DNA of 64,000 bases from the NCBI RefSeq assembly GCF_002567005.1, contig NZ_NUZU01000003.1, forward strand, positions 51,702-115,701, written 5' to 3'. How positions within the stretch are numbered: the stretch's first letter is position 1; each line of letters begins with the position of its first letter. Made by a program: the position numbers and the translations under genes. Below are positions 7,999-17,091 of this stretch, one piece after another. Source of the stretch: Bacillus sp. AFS073361. GTDB taxonomy: Bacteria; Bacillota; Bacilli; Bacillales; Cytobacillaceae. The notes under the pieces were generated by a model. That model ran no database searches. It was not told the origin of the DNA and saw only the letters and a program-made list of their open reading frames with translations.

Positions 7999-9083
7999 TC
8001 GAACCTTAATAGGAATATGGGTTACTATTTTCTTATTATCCGGTTGTTCTCTGATACCGACCAATATCGTCAATCAAATAAATATGAACCAGGGTGCAGG
8101 ATATGATTGGGCCGGAAAGAATACGATAAAAGGAACCATTACCTATCCAATTTATAAAAAGGATAAGCCCTCTACCACTAAAGTCAAAATATCCTTAGGT
8201 GAAACGAGTAAAGAAATTCGGAGCAACATAAATAATGAGTCACGGTATCCAATAGTCAGCGGTCAATTACTGGTTGTACTTTTTGGGGAATCACTAGCAA
8301 AAAAAGGGATAACTGATGTTGTTGATACCCTAAACCGTGACCCTTCCATAGGCAGTAGGCAGTATTATTCAAATGGCTGTTGTCGATGGAGATGCCAGTG
8401 AGCTACTTAAAATAGAGAAATTCAAAACAGAAAATGTTTCGTTGTTTGTACAAGAAATGCTGGATCAATCCATGAAATCAGATAATCTTCCTGAATCAAA
8501 TTTACAAACATATTTATTTCAATTTACCCAAAATGGACAGGATCCCTACTTGCCATTAATCAAACAGATAGAAGATAATATTAAAATTATTGGCATTGCG
8601 ATATTAAAAGATGATCGATATGTCTTCCCTATTTTTATGGAGGAAGCATTCACTTTTAAATGTTTAGTTGATAAATATAAGCAGGGCTTACAGCGTTTCA
8701 CATTAGAAAATGGTGAAATGGTCGTTCTAGATAATCTTCGTTCAAAAGCACATTATGAAGTAAAAATTAAAAAAGGCAGACCGGAATTTACAATTAATCT
8801 TAAGATGAAGACAAGGCTTCAAGAATTCACATCTCCAAAGAAAAAAAGGGTAGCATTGGATAAAAAACATATCCAAAAGGAAATTGCCGGGCAATTAGAA
8901 AAAAACTCCTTAAAACTCATCAAAAAGTTTCAAAAACATGGCGTGGACCCTTTAGGTCTAGGTGCAAAATATAGAGAGCATGATCGCAGTTTTAATAAAA
9001 AAAAATGGAAGAGATTCTATCCAACAGCAAAAGTTCATGTACATGTAAATGTGAATATCAAACAAACTGGGACTGTAAATTAA
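7991..9083 (+). pseudogene. Spore germination GerC-type lipoprotein, frameshifted by a 7-bp tandem duplication
   Basis: The first part (7991-8401) gives a lipoprotein signal (LLSGC) and the N-terminal GerC domain up to DPSIGS. The frame then runs into a stop. The rest continues in another frame to 9083, beginning MAVVDGDASELL, the normal continuation. At the junction GGCAGTA occurs twice in tandem (8351-8357 and 8358-8364). Removing one copy joins the frames as IGSIIQMAVVDG and restores a protein of about 361 residues, the family's normal size. The receptor is therefore probably inactive as written. A sequencing error is less likely than a real duplication because the change is an exact 7-mer copy. 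Confidence 0.85.
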
Positions 9084-9134
9084 TTCTTAAAAATGAACCG
9101 GATATTTTTTTTGAAAATGGTCAAAATAAAATTA

Positions 9135-9219
9135 GGGCTTGTAGCTCAAGTGATAGAGCAACCTGTAGTCCTTCACGCTGACTACAGTGTGTTTTGTGGG
9201 TTCAAATCCCACCAAGCCC
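9135..9219 (+). tRNA. tRNA-like RNA gene with an over-long central arm
   Basis: The ends fold as a canonical tRNA: 7-bp acceptor GGGCTTG/CAAGCCC, T8-A9, D-stem GCTC/GAGC, and T-arm GTGGG-TTCAAAT-CCCAC. The middle is not standard. Between the D-arm and T-arm there are 35 nt instead of about 22, forming an 8-bp stem CTGTAGTC/GACTACAG with a 9-nt loop CTTCACGCT and then about 8 nt. No 5-bp/7-nt anticodon arm can be drawn, the D-loop lacks GG, and CCA is not encoded. It has its own terminator. From memory, a comparable tRNA-like RNA (tRNA-Other) was described in Bacillus cereus. Decoding function is doubtful. Confidence 0.65.
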
Positions 9220-9248
9220 TTTCACTTAATAAATTTCAGCATAGCAAA

Positions 9249-9276
9249 GGGACTGACAAAAGTCAGTCCCTTTTTT
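9249..9276 (+). terminator. Intrinsic terminator of the tRNA-like gene
   Basis: Stem GGGACTGAC/GTCAGTCCC with loop AAAA followed by TTTTTT. It lies 30 bp after the tRNA-like sequence and ends just before the convergent FeoB stop codon. Confidence 0.9.
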
Positions 9277-9280
9277 AAGA

Positions 9281-10654
9281 TTATAATAAGCCAAAAAATC
9301 TAACCGTTTGTGTAATAATCAGTGGAACAAGAATCGCAATAACCGTCGGAATTAAGAAGGCCAAGAAGGTCCATTTCTTACTCTTTGTTTCTTTGAATAT
9401 ATTCAGCAAGGTAGTGCCGCACGGGTAATGAAGGAGTGAAAATAACATCATATTAAGTGCAGTAAGCCATGTCCAGCCATGGTCTAAAAAGATTTTCTTC
9501 AAATCTACTAAGTTATCGACTTCTGTCAATGAACCCGTTGATAAATAACCCATCAAAAGAATTGGAAGAACAATTTCGTTTGCTGGTAACCCTAAAATAA
9601 ATGCCAACATGATGTAACCGTCAAGACCTAGCATTTTACCAAATGGGTCCAAGAATTCAACCATATACATCAAAATACTTGTATCACCAATATAAATATT
9701 TGCAATTACCCAAGTTAAGATAGCTGCAGGTGCAGCAACTTTAACGGCGCGAACTAATACAGACCAAGACTTGGTTAAAGATGACCGAATCACGGTATCA
9801 AATATCTTCGGTTTACGGTAAGGCGGTAATTCTAATGTGTAATGAGTTGGTACTCCTTTTAGGGCCGTTTTCGACAGAACCCATGAAACAAAAAAGGTTA
9901 CCACTATACCAAATAAAACAATACCTACAACGACACCTGTAGTAACTAGTGATGCTGCCCCACCTGTAAAATTGGCAGCCATGAATAACGATGCTAAAAC
10001 AATTAAAGTTCCCCATCGGCCATTACATGGAACAAAGTTGTTTGTCAGGATGGCCAGCATCCGCTCTCTTGGTGATTCAATAATTCTTGTTGAAATAACC
10101 GCTGCCGCATTACAGCCAAATCCCATCGCCATTGTTAATGATTGCTTCCCATGGGCACCTACCCTTTTAAAGAGACGATCCATGTTAAAGGCTACCCTTG
10201 GAAGATAACCATAATTTTCTAATAATGCAAATGTTGGAAAAAAGATCGCCATCGGCGGGAGCATAACACTAATCACCCATGTCGTTCCTCGGTATAAACC
10301 GAGAACAAGGACTCCGTGCAGCCAATCTGGTGCATGCAAGAAGGTAAAAAATGATGTTATATACCCCTCTAAGAATCCAAAAAACTCAGCTAACATGGAG
10401 GATGGGATATTTGCTCCAGCAATTGTTAAATAAAATAGAACTCCTAACATAGCAATCATGATGGGAAAACCAAAAATTGGTGAAGTTAAAACCGCATCCA
10501 GTTTTTCGGTTCGAGTATCCCTTTTTGATTTGGTATAGGTGATTCCTTCGCCACACAATTTATGACTGCGATCGTAAAGGTTTTGAACAATGTCATCTCT
10601 CAGCTTTGGTGTCGACAGCTCCTGAGCTTCAGCATAAAGCTTTTGAATACTCAT
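9281..10654 (-). CDS. FeoB membrane (gate) domain as a separate protein
   Basis: This 457-residue protein is the C-terminal half of the ferrous iron transporter FeoB. A short cytosolic linker leads into transmembrane Gate domains, with the conserved GFGCNAAAV, NNFVPCNGRWG and LHYPCGTT segments that carry membrane Cys residues. It starts inside the end of the GTPase gene (26-bp overlap) and has a full Shine-Dalgarno AGGAGGTGG eight bases before its ATG. This shows deliberate separate translation, not a sequencing frameshift. It works with FeoA and the GTPase protein to import Fe2+. Confidence 0.9.
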   Translation of the reverse strand: MSIQKLYAEAQELSTPKLRDDIVQNLYDRSHKLCGEGITYTKSKRDTRTEKLDAVLTSPIFGFPIMIAMLGVLFYLTIAGANIPSSMLAEFFGFLEGYITSFFTFLHAPDWLHGVLVLGLYRGTTWVISVMLPPMAIFFPTFALLENYGYLPRVAFNMDRLFKRVGAHGKQSLTMAMGFGCNAAAVISTRIIESPRERMLAILTNNFVPCNGRWGTLIVLASLFMAANFTGGAASLVTTGVVVGIVLFGIVVTFFVSWVLSKTALKGVPTHYTLELPPYRKPKIFDTVIRSSLTKSWSVLVRAVKVAAPAAILTWVIANIYIGDTSILMYMVEFLDPFGKMLGLDGYIMLAFILGLPANEIVLPILLMGYLSTGSLTEVDNLVDLKKIFLDHGWTWLTALNMMLFSLLHYPCGTTLLNIFKETKSKKWTFLAFLIPTVIAILVPLIITQTVRFFGLL

Positions 10655-11348
10655 TCTCTAAACCACCTCCTGCAACCAATCGGTTACTAATTTCATTCAG
10701 TAAAGATTCATCTCCATCTAGCAATCTCAAAGAAACCCAACGAGAGGATAATTGATCTCCAACAAATTCACGTACCTTAGGTTCAATTATTTTAATCTTA
10801 GCTTCGATCTCCGCAGGATAGGACACCTGAACCGGGTTGCATTCAATCACCCCAGTCACAATCCGATCAATGGTATCTAAAAGCATAGGAAATCCCTTTT
10901 TGTTCCTTGCAGAAATCTTGATGACGGGAACCCCCAACCGATTGGTCAACAATCGCTCATTTATCTGAATTCCTTGTTCTTCCGCAACATCAATTAAATT
11001 GATGCAAATGACAACATTTGTTGTCATCTCTAATACCTGCAACGCTAGATTCAAGTTCCGCTCTAATGAAGTCGCATCTAGTACCACAACCGTCACATCT
11101 GGTTTTTCAAAAACGATATAATTTCGCGCTACCTCTTCATCCGTTGAATTCGAAAAAAGTGAATAGGTGCCAGGAAGGTCAATAAGATTGAACGTTTTAT
11201 CTTTATGCTGAACAGTCCCTTGCGCAAGTGAAACGGTTTTTCCTGCCCAATTTCCTGTATGCTGTCTGAGGCCGGTTAAGGCATTGAACAAGGTACTTTT
11301 CCCCGTATTCGGATTTCCAGCTAAGGCAATTCGATATTCATTACCCAT
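10629..11348 (-). CDS. FeoB small GTPase domain as a separate protein
   Basis: A 239-residue FeoB N-terminal domain with the G1 motif GNPNTGKST, G3 DLPGTYS, G4-like NLID and G5-like SAR, followed by the GDI-like helical region. It lacks any transmembrane segment and ends in KALC. It is encoded between feoA (8-bp overlap) and the membrane half of FeoB (26-bp overlap). Full-length FeoB of most bacteria is a single chain; annotated split versions exist in Firmicutes, so this arrangement is considered natural. Confidence 0.9.
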   Translation of the reverse strand: MGNEYRIALAGNPNTGKSTLFNALTGLRQHTGNWAGKTVSLAQGTVQHKDKTFNLIDLPGTYSLFSNSTDEEVARNYIVFEKPDVTVVVLDATSLERNLNLALQVLEMTTNVVICINLIDVAEEQGIQINERLLTNRLGVPVIKISARNKKGFPMLLDTIDRIVTGVIECNPVQVSYPAEIEAKIKIIEPKVREFVGDQLSSRWVSLRLLDGDESLLNEISNRLVAGGGLENEYSKALC

Positions 11349-11592
11349 TAGATACCAGCTCCCCCTCTATTCTTGAACTTTCCTCTCTTCGTAATGCGAT
11401 GGTTGTTTGGCTGACACGAAAAGCAATTGGATCTCCCAACGGACTTTTTCGGATCACCTCTACAAGCGCTCCATTCACAAATCCTAAATCTAATAATCTT
11501 CTTCTCATGACACCCTCTAGATTTATATCAGTTATTTTTATTAAATTTCCTTTTTGACCATTCACAAGTTTGATAATTTTAGGGTTATCCAT
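11341..11592 (-). CDS. feoA: FeoA ferrous iron transport accessory protein
   Basis: An 83-residue SH3-like FeoA protein. The family pattern GNLIKITDINLEGVMRRRLLDLGFVNGA is visible, followed by SPLGDPIAFRVSQTTIALRREES. It is the first gene of the feoA-feoB(GTPase)-feoB(membrane) operon, with all junctions overlapping. A Fur-box-like palindrome lies about 90 bp upstream. Confidence 0.92.
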   Translation of the reverse strand: MDNPKIIKLVNGQKGNLIKITDINLEGVMRRRLLDLGFVNGALVEVIRKSPLGDPIAFRVSQTTIALRREESSRIEGELVSNG

Positions 11593-11680
11593 CTCTCTTT
11601 CCCCACCTTCAAAGTTTTTACCTTGTGCAACTTTTCTTTAATTATATGTAAAAATTCTAAAAATGTCTCCTATTTTGTAA

Positions 11681-11695
11681 AAATAATTATTATTT
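11681..11695 (-). promoter_or_regulatory. Probable Fur box of the feo operon
   Basis: A perfect 15-bp palindrome AAATAATAATTATTT. It matches the central 11 positions of the 7-1-7 Fur consensus TGATAATnATTATCA and differs only at the two outermost positions on each side. It sits 89-103 bp upstream of feoA. Confidence 0.55.
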
Positions 11696-11884
11696 GTGTG
11701 TGGACCCTTATCTAAAAAAAGGAAAAAAAGCCATTTTTATTCATAGGAGTACTCTATATCACTGAATTTTTAACAGGTTATGGTAATCTGAAGTTATTTT
11801 TTAAATATTCTTTTAAAAATGTTGATGGGGTGATTAAATTTTTTGTTTTCGGGAACGTTTTTTATTTAAGAACTACAAACAAAA

Positions 11885-11912
11885 CCCCTTATGGTAAAGA
11901 CTCCATTAGGGG
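11885..11912. terminator. Intrinsic terminator after the nuclease-helicase gene
   Basis: CCCCTTATGG/CCATTAGGGG stem (one mismatch) with TTTTG following on the minus strand; CTTATTTTTG follows on the plus strand. Apart from this and the Fur box, 11593-11929 is AT-rich and shows no gene. Confidence 0.75.
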
Positions 11913-11929
11913 CTTATTTTTGAGAGTGC

Positions 11930-14224
11930 TTATAAGGAACCAACCGTAAACCTCTGCCATTCTGGCGGCAGGAGTTGTTGATATCTACGTTGTAAGAATC
12001 GATCATCAATCAACACGATGGTTCCATGGTCCTCTTCTGAACGAATTAACCTTCCTCCAGCCTGCAGTACCTTGTTCATGCCAGGATACACATAGGCATA
12101 GTCATAACCATTTTTGTTTTGTTGATTAAAATGATCTTTAATGAGATTCCGTTCAAAACACAACTGTGGCAAACCTACTCCGATCACAACTACCCCGTTT
12201 AAGCGATCACCAATTAAATCAACACCCTCCGAAAAAATTCCTCCAAGGACCGCAAATCCCAGTAATGTTTCCGTTTGATTCGGTTTAAAGGCATCCAAAA
12301 AGGCTTCTCTTTCCGTTTCAGTCATCCCAGCTGCTTGAATAATCGTTTTCGTTACTTCATCCTGCTGCTTGAATTGCTCATAAACAGCTAATAAATACTG
12401 ATAGGATGGGAAAAAGATAAAATAATTCCCAGGCCGCTTTTTTATCAATGATTGAATACCTGCTGCGATCGATTCCTTCGTCTGCTCTCGATCACGGAAA
12501 CGAGTGGACAATGGATGAATATAAACATCGACCTGATCACTTGAAAATGGTGAAGGAATGGATAGCGCATAATCATCCTTCTGCCCGCCGAGCAGATCTT
12601 GATAAAAGTTAATAGGCGAAAGTGTTGCTGAAAAGAATATCTTCGATCGATATCCCTTTCCCATTTGATGAAGAAGCTTAGAAGGATCCATGCAAAAAAG
12701 CTTTACAATGAGATCATTTTTCACTTTTTCTACGTAAATGACATAATGTTCATCCAAAAATTCTTTGATTTTCAAAAAATTATTGACGATAAAGTACTCT
12801 TCCAAAAGAGTTGGTGAAGCTTCTATAGGAAGTGCTTGTTCGCTAATTTCTACAAATTGAACCAGGGAATCAATCAATTCGCCATCCAGATGTTCAAGCG
12901 TGAACTCTTGCTTATCTGGATTTTCTTTTTTTAAAGATAGAAACCAGGCATTAAGCTTACTGGCTGCGTCAAACAGGGATTTATTAACACCTTTAAATTC
13001 CTTTTTCAATTGTAGAAATACATCTTTGTTTAGGGAGGATGAAAACATCTCCCGGCCGCGGTCGACAAGATTGTGGGCCTCGTCAACCAATAGGGCAGTA
13101 GACTTCTTTTGCTCTTCCAACAACCGTTTTAAGGAGACACGCGGGTCAAATACATAATTGTAATCGCAGATGATGCTATCGACGGCATAGGCAAGGTCAA
13201 TCGAAAATTCAAAGGGGCAGACTGTGTGTTTCTTGGCGTAAATTTCGATTACTTCTCGATTCATGCTAGTTTCATTAGACAAGATATCAAGTATCGCATC
13301 ATTGATTCGATCATAATAACCATTAGCGAATTCACAATAATCCTTTTGACAATTGGTTTCTTCCTTAAAACAAACTTTATCTTTCGCTGTTATCGTAACG
13401 GTGCTCAAACAAAGACCACAAGAGCGCATTTTCTTAAAAGCATCTTCTGCTGCTGTACGGGTAATCGTTTTAGCCGTAAGATAGAAAACTTTGTCCAAAT
13501 GCCCTTCTCCGATGGCTTTTACAGATGGAAAAAGTGTTGAGATTGTTTTTCCTATGCCGGTTGGCGCTTTGGCAAACAGATTTTTCTTATCGAAAATCGA
13601 CTTATAGATCACCCCAGCTAATTTCCGTTGCCCCTCGCGGTAGGTTTCAAATGGGAAGGTAAGCTCTTTACAGCTCGCATTTCGCTTTTTTCGATGACTA
13701 GAGAGAAGGTTTGCATAAGGGGAATAGTCCTCCATTACATTTTCTAGAAAGACTTCAAGTTCTGTGATGTTGTATCTTTCTTTGAAAAATATCTTCTCAA
13801 GTGTATCTACGTGGACATAGGTAAGCTGAACCGTGATTTTCTGTAAATCATTGTCCCTCGCATACATTAAGGCATACAGTTTCGCTTGTGCCCAGTGCAC
13901 GGGATAGCCTTCTTGCTGGATCTGCTCCGAAGCATGCGAAAAAGATTTGATTTCATCGATAATCACCTCTTCATCACGAAACAATAACCCATCACACCTG
14001 CCATCTATAGTGAAAGAAAGTTCTCCTGCCTTGACCTCTGTACGGAGGTATACTTCTTTCTGATCGGATTCGCCATACGTTTTCTGGATCATTTGATGAA
14101 TTCTTGTTCCATCTAACATTGTTGATGGTGATCGAAAACGCGAATCGATACTTCCGCTCCTAAAAACATGTTCAACGAGAGTTCTTACTGATATAGAAAT
14201 AGTATCTGACACTAAAACCACCAT
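11930..14224 (-). CDS. PD-(D/E)XK nuclease fused to XPD/DinG-type Fe-S helicase
   Basis: The first 180 residues carry a Cas4/RecB-like nuclease signature: IDGRCDGLLF followed by IIDEIKSF. An SF2 helicase follows, with Walker A APTGIGKT (about residue 217), a Cys cluster typical of XPD-type Fe-S domains (CGLC, then CFKEETNCQKDYC), DEAH box LLVDEAHNL, and C-terminal motifs GIFSEGVDL and QAGGRLIRS. At 764 residues it is expected for this fused family and distinct from B. subtilis DinG. A role in DNA repair or recombination is inferred. The start is weakly supported because no good ribosome binding site precedes the ATG at 14224. Confidence 0.85.
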   Translation of the reverse strand: MVVLVSDTISISVRTLVEHVFRSGSIDSRFRSPSTMLDGTRIHQMIQKTYGESDQKEVYLRTEVKAGELSFTIDGRCDGLLFRDEEVIIDEIKSFSHASEQIQQEGYPVHWAQAKLYALMYARDNDLQKITVQLTYVHVDTLEKIFFKERYNITELEVFLENVMEDYSPYANLLSSHRKKRNASCKELTFPFETYREGQRKLAGVIYKSIFDKKNLFAKAPTGIGKTISTLFPSVKAIGEGHLDKVFYLTAKTITRTAAEDAFKKMRSCGLCLSTVTITAKDKVCFKEETNCQKDYCEFANGYYDRINDAILDILSNETSMNREVIEIYAKKHTVCPFEFSIDLAYAVDSIICDYNYVFDPRVSLKRLLEEQKKSTALLVDEAHNLVDRGREMFSSSLNKDVFLQLKKEFKGVNKSLFDAASKLNAWFLSLKKENPDKQEFTLEHLDGELIDSLVQFVEISEQALPIEASPTLLEEYFIVNNFLKIKEFLDEHYVIYVEKVKNDLIVKLFCMDPSKLLHQMGKGYRSKIFFSATLSPINFYQDLLGGQKDDYALSIPSPFSSDQVDVYIHPLSTRFRDREQTKESIAAGIQSLIKKRPGNYFIFFPSYQYLLAVYEQFKQQDEVTKTIIQAAGMTETEREAFLDAFKPNQTETLLGFAVLGGIFSEGVDLIGDRLNGVVVIGVGLPQLCFERNLIKDHFNQQNKNGYDYAYVYPGMNKVLQAGGRLIRSEEDHGTIVLIDDRFLQRRYQQLLPPEWQRFTVGSL

Positions 14225-14309
14225 CTTACTATAAATAATTATGGGAATATATGTTTGCTTTTATTATATCAGTTTTTCCTCTTCTTTGGATAGTTTCCAA
14301 CCCATCAAT

Positions 14310-14347
14310 AAAAAAACAGGTAAGGACCAACCAACATCCTTACCTGT
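14310..14347 (-). terminator. Intrinsic terminator of proBA
   Basis: ACAGGTAAGGA/TCCTTACCTGT stem followed on the minus strand by a run of T, 15 bp beyond the proA stop. Confidence 0.88.
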
Positions 14348-14362
14348 TTTTTTGGTGAATCA

Positions 14363-15604
14363 CTATGACCGAATTTGTCCAGTTCCACGGACAATCGCTT
14401 TCGTTGTTGTTAACGCTCGGAGGCCCATTGGTCCGCGGGCATGAAGCTTTTGTGTACTAATTCCAATTTCTGCGCCATAACCAAACTGCTCGCCATCGGT
14501 AAATCGGGTGGAAGCATTATGATAGAGGACCGCTGCATCCACTGCCTGGAAGAACAAACGAACATGGTCAAGATTTTCACTGATGATGGCCTCGGAATGT
14601 TTCGTTCCATACTGATCAATATGATCAACCGCTGCCTTTACATCAGTAACCAATTTTACCGCCAAAACTGGTGCTAAAAATTCATTTTTCCAATCCTCTT
14701 CCGTGGCCTGCTTTACAAAGGGATAGGCAGCTGTTAAAACTTCATCTCCACGCAGTTCCACTCCCCGGTCATGAAGCGAATATAATAATTTTTCTGCATA
14801 TGGCCATTTTTCGTGAATTAGCACGGTTTCCGCTGCATTACAAACGGATGGCCGATGTAATTTTGCATTGATCGCAATATCGATAGCCATGTTTTCTTTA
14901 GCAGTTTCATCAATGAAAACATGACAATTGCCTACGCCTGTCTCTAAAACTGGAACTGTTGCATTTTGAACAACTGATTGAATTAACCCTGCTCCGCCGC
15001 GAGGAATAAGCACATCGAGGTATTCATTCAATTTAAACATTTCAGCGGCTGTTTCACGGCTCGTGTCCTCTAAAAGTTGAACGGCATCTGCTGGAATAGC
15101 CGTTTCAGTGAGTGCCTTCTGCATGACATGAACAAGCGCTTTATTGGAATGGATCGCCGAGGTGCTCCCTCTTAAAAGAACAGCGTTACCAGCTTTTAAG
15201 CACAGACTCCCTGCATCAACCGTAACATTAGGACGCGCTTCATAGACCATTCCAATGACCCCAAGCGGAACTCGAATCGTTTCGATTTGTAACCCATTCG
15301 GACGGTTCCATGCTTCAATTGATTCGCCAATTGGATCCTTTAAATCTACCAACTGTCTTACTCCATCGACAATCTGTTCAATTCTTTCATTTGTTAAAAG
15401 AAGGCGATCCAAAAGCGAATCGGAAAATCCATTTTCTTTTCCTGCTTCTATATCTTTTGCGTTTTCGGCGATTAACCATTCTTTCTCCGTCAATAAATGG
15501 TCCGCCATTGTTAACAACGCTGTATTTTTGTCTTCAGTTGACAGCATTCCCAATTGTTTAGATGCCCTTTTCAATTTGCTGGCCTTTTCTAATAATTCAC
15601 TCAT
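14363..15604 (-). CDS. proA: Gamma-glutamyl phosphate reductase
   Basis: A 413-residue ProA, which reduces gamma-glutamyl phosphate to glutamate semialdehyde with NADPH in proline synthesis. Family segments are visible: [28 protein letters not shown], the catalytic region [13 protein letters not shown] containing the nucleophilic Cys, and [12 protein letters not shown] near the C-terminus. Ribosome binding site AAGGAGTG. It lies six bases after proB, in the order proB-proA, behind a proline T-box. Confidence 0.96.
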   Translation of the reverse strand: MSELLEKASKLKRASKQLGMLSTEDKNTALLTMADHLLTEKEWLIAENAKDIEAGKENGFSDSLLDRLLLTNERIEQIVDGVRQLVDLKDPIGESIEAWNRPNGLQIETIRVPLGVIGMVYEARPNVTVDAGSLCLKAGNAVLLRGSTSAIHSNKALVHVMQKALTETAIPADAVQLLEDTSRETAAEMFKLNEYLDVLIPRGGAGLIQSVVQNATVPVLETGVGNCHVFIDETAKENMAIDIAINAKLHRPSVCNAAETVLIHEKWPYAEKLLYSLHDRGVELRGDEVLTAAYPFVKQATEEDWKNEFLAPVLAVKLVTDVKAAVDHIDQYGTKHSEAIISENLDHVRLFFQAVDAAVLYHNASTRFTDGEQFGYGAEIGISTQKLHARGPMGLRALTTTKAIVRGTGQIRS

Positions 15605-15610
15605 TTATTT

Positions 15611-16723
15611 TCACTCCTTTGGCATTGTGACCCAATTATCCCGATGAATCACTTCTGCTTTTTTATTAATCGAATAATCTTTTGATTGTTCACTCGGCAA
15701 GCCTTTTACTTTTAGTAGATTCTTAGAAGAATAGTAGCTTTGTCCTTTCCCAACAATTCTCCCTTTTTGATTGCGGACCACGACAACATCTAAGGCATTA
15801 AACTCTCCAATTACATTGGTCACTCCCACTGGCAGTAGACTTTTACCTTGAAACAATACTGCATTCACTGCCCCATCATCAATTTCGATTACACCACCAA
15901 CCTGTGAGTGGTAGGCGATCCATTGCTTCCTCATTTGCATTTGTGTTTGGAAGGGCCCTCCAATATAAGTCCCATCCCCTTTACCAGCTAATATATCCAC
16001 CAATTTTTCCTTTCCCTTACCTGTGCCGACAAAAACACTGACACCGAGGGAAAGAGCTTTTTTTGAAGCTAGTAATTTTGACTTCATTCCGCCTGTTCCT
16101 ACCGAAGAACCAGCCTCGCCTGCAACTCCTAGGAGGGTTTCAGATATCTCGGGAATAAAATGATATTTTTTAGCTTCTTTAGACGTTTTGGGATTGCCAT
16201 CATATAAACCATTCACATCCGTTAAGATCATCAGTGCATTGGCATGTAAGAAGCCACTCACAAGAGCAGACAACATATCATTATCACCGAAAGTCAATTC
16301 ATCAATTGCCACCGAATCATTTTCATTTATTATCGGTAATACACCCTTTTGAAGCAACTTCTGAATCGTATTAAAGAGGTTATGAAACCGGACCTGGCTA
16401 TAGAAGTCTTCTCGCGTTAATAAGATTTGGGCAGGTACAATATTAAACTCATTAAACAACTGAATATACTGTTGCATCAGTAGCCCTTGACCAACAGCAG
16501 CCGCTGCCTGTTTCCCCGATACCGTTTTGGGACGTGTCGGATAACCAAGTGAGCCAAAACCTGCGGCAACAGCTCCGGATGAAATAAGTAAAACATCATG
16601 CCCTTGTTCTTTCAAGAAAGCAAGTGCCTCCACATGGTCATGTATTTTTTCTTCAGAAATTGTCCCTGAGGCATTCGTGAGTGAACTGCTCCCAATTTTT
16701 ACAACCACCAACTGTTTTTTCAT
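15611..16723 (-). CDS. proB: Glutamate 5-kinase
   Basis: A 370-residue ProB with an amino-acid kinase domain ([11 protein letters not shown] at the N-terminus, [26 protein letters not shown]) and a C-terminal PUA domain ([23 protein letters not shown]). It phosphorylates glutamate as the first, feedback-controlled step of proline synthesis. The upstream T-box indicates control by uncharged tRNA-Pro, consistent with a role in biosynthesis rather than osmotic induction. Confidence 0.96.
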   Translation of the reverse strand: MKKQLVVVKIGSSSLTNASGTISEEKIHDHVEALAFLKEQGHDVLLISSGAVAAGFGSLGYPTRPKTVSGKQAAAAVGQGLLMQQYIQLFNEFNIVPAQILLTREDFYSQVRFHNLFNTIQKLLQKGVLPIINENDSVAIDELTFGDNDMLSALVSGFLHANALMILTDVNGLYDGNPKTSKEAKKYHFIPEISETLLGVAGEAGSSVGTGGMKSKLLASKKALSLGVSVFVGTGKGKEKLVDILAGKGDGTYIGGPFQTQMQMRKQWIAYHSQVGGVIEIDDGAVNAVLFQGKSLLPVGVTNVIGEFNALDVVVVRNQKGRIVGKGQSYYSSKNLLKVKGLPSEQSKDYSINKKAEVIHRDNWVTMPKE

Positions 16724-16744
16724 TTCCCTCTAACCCTTCTTTTA

Positions 16745-16990
16745 AAATAAAAAAAACGACTCTTCTGTCCTTATAAAAAGGACGGAAAGTCGTTTCCGCG
16801 GTACCACCTTTATTGATGCCATGCACCCACTTTGGACCCGTAACGAGGGTGACGGCTTATGTTTGCATAAGCAGTGTGTGTGTGGGCAGGTTCAACCTTT
16901 TTCCGTGAGAAACCTTTCAGCCGGCGGGTTTCACTCTCTAGCACGTTCCCAAGATTTACTAATCCCAAACTATTTTTCGATTTATAATTT
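16745..16990 (-). ncRNA. T-box riboswitch, proline specific
   Basis: On the minus strand the leader contains the T-box core GGTGGTACCGCGG, an upstream stem I region with GAA followed by CCT (a proline specifier codon), and a terminator hairpin AAACGACT.../AGTCGTTT followed by eight T. The competing antiterminator includes the T-box core. Uncharged tRNA-Pro would stabilise the antiterminator and allow proBA transcription. Confidence 0.9.
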
Positions 16991-16995
16991 CTTTG

Positions 16996-17024
16996 ATTAT
17001 CCTTAGAAAATGATAAAAAGTCAA
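16996..17024 (-). promoter_or_regulatory. Sigma-A promoter of proBA
   Basis: TTGACT and GATAAT separated by 17 bp; each hexamer matches consensus at 5 of 6 positions. The expected start of transcription is about 16989, which fits the 5' end of the T-box leader. Confidence 0.8.
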
Positions 17025-17043
17025 TAGAATAGTTTAAATTTTT

Positions 17044-17080
17044 AAAATAAAAAGCTAACCGAAAGTTTTCCGGATAGCTT
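17044..17080 (-). terminator. Intrinsic terminator of the mhqD-like gene
   Basis: AAGCTAACCG/CGGATAGCTT stem with one mismatch, followed on the minus strand by a T-rich tail. Confidence 0.8.
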
Positions 17081-17091
17081 AAATGTCAGTC

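Noticed and set aside
9093-9278. 61-codon open frame on the plus strand
   Set aside because: It reads straight through the tRNA-like gene and its terminator, with no ribosome binding site; it is incidental.
10629-10654. FeoB split as a sequencing frameshift
   Set aside because: The downstream half has its own full ribosome binding site and start codon, and split FeoB proteins are known in Firmicutes.
13226-13540. 104-codon plus-strand frame opposite the helicase
   Set aside because: Antisense shadow of the conserved Fe-S helicase domain.
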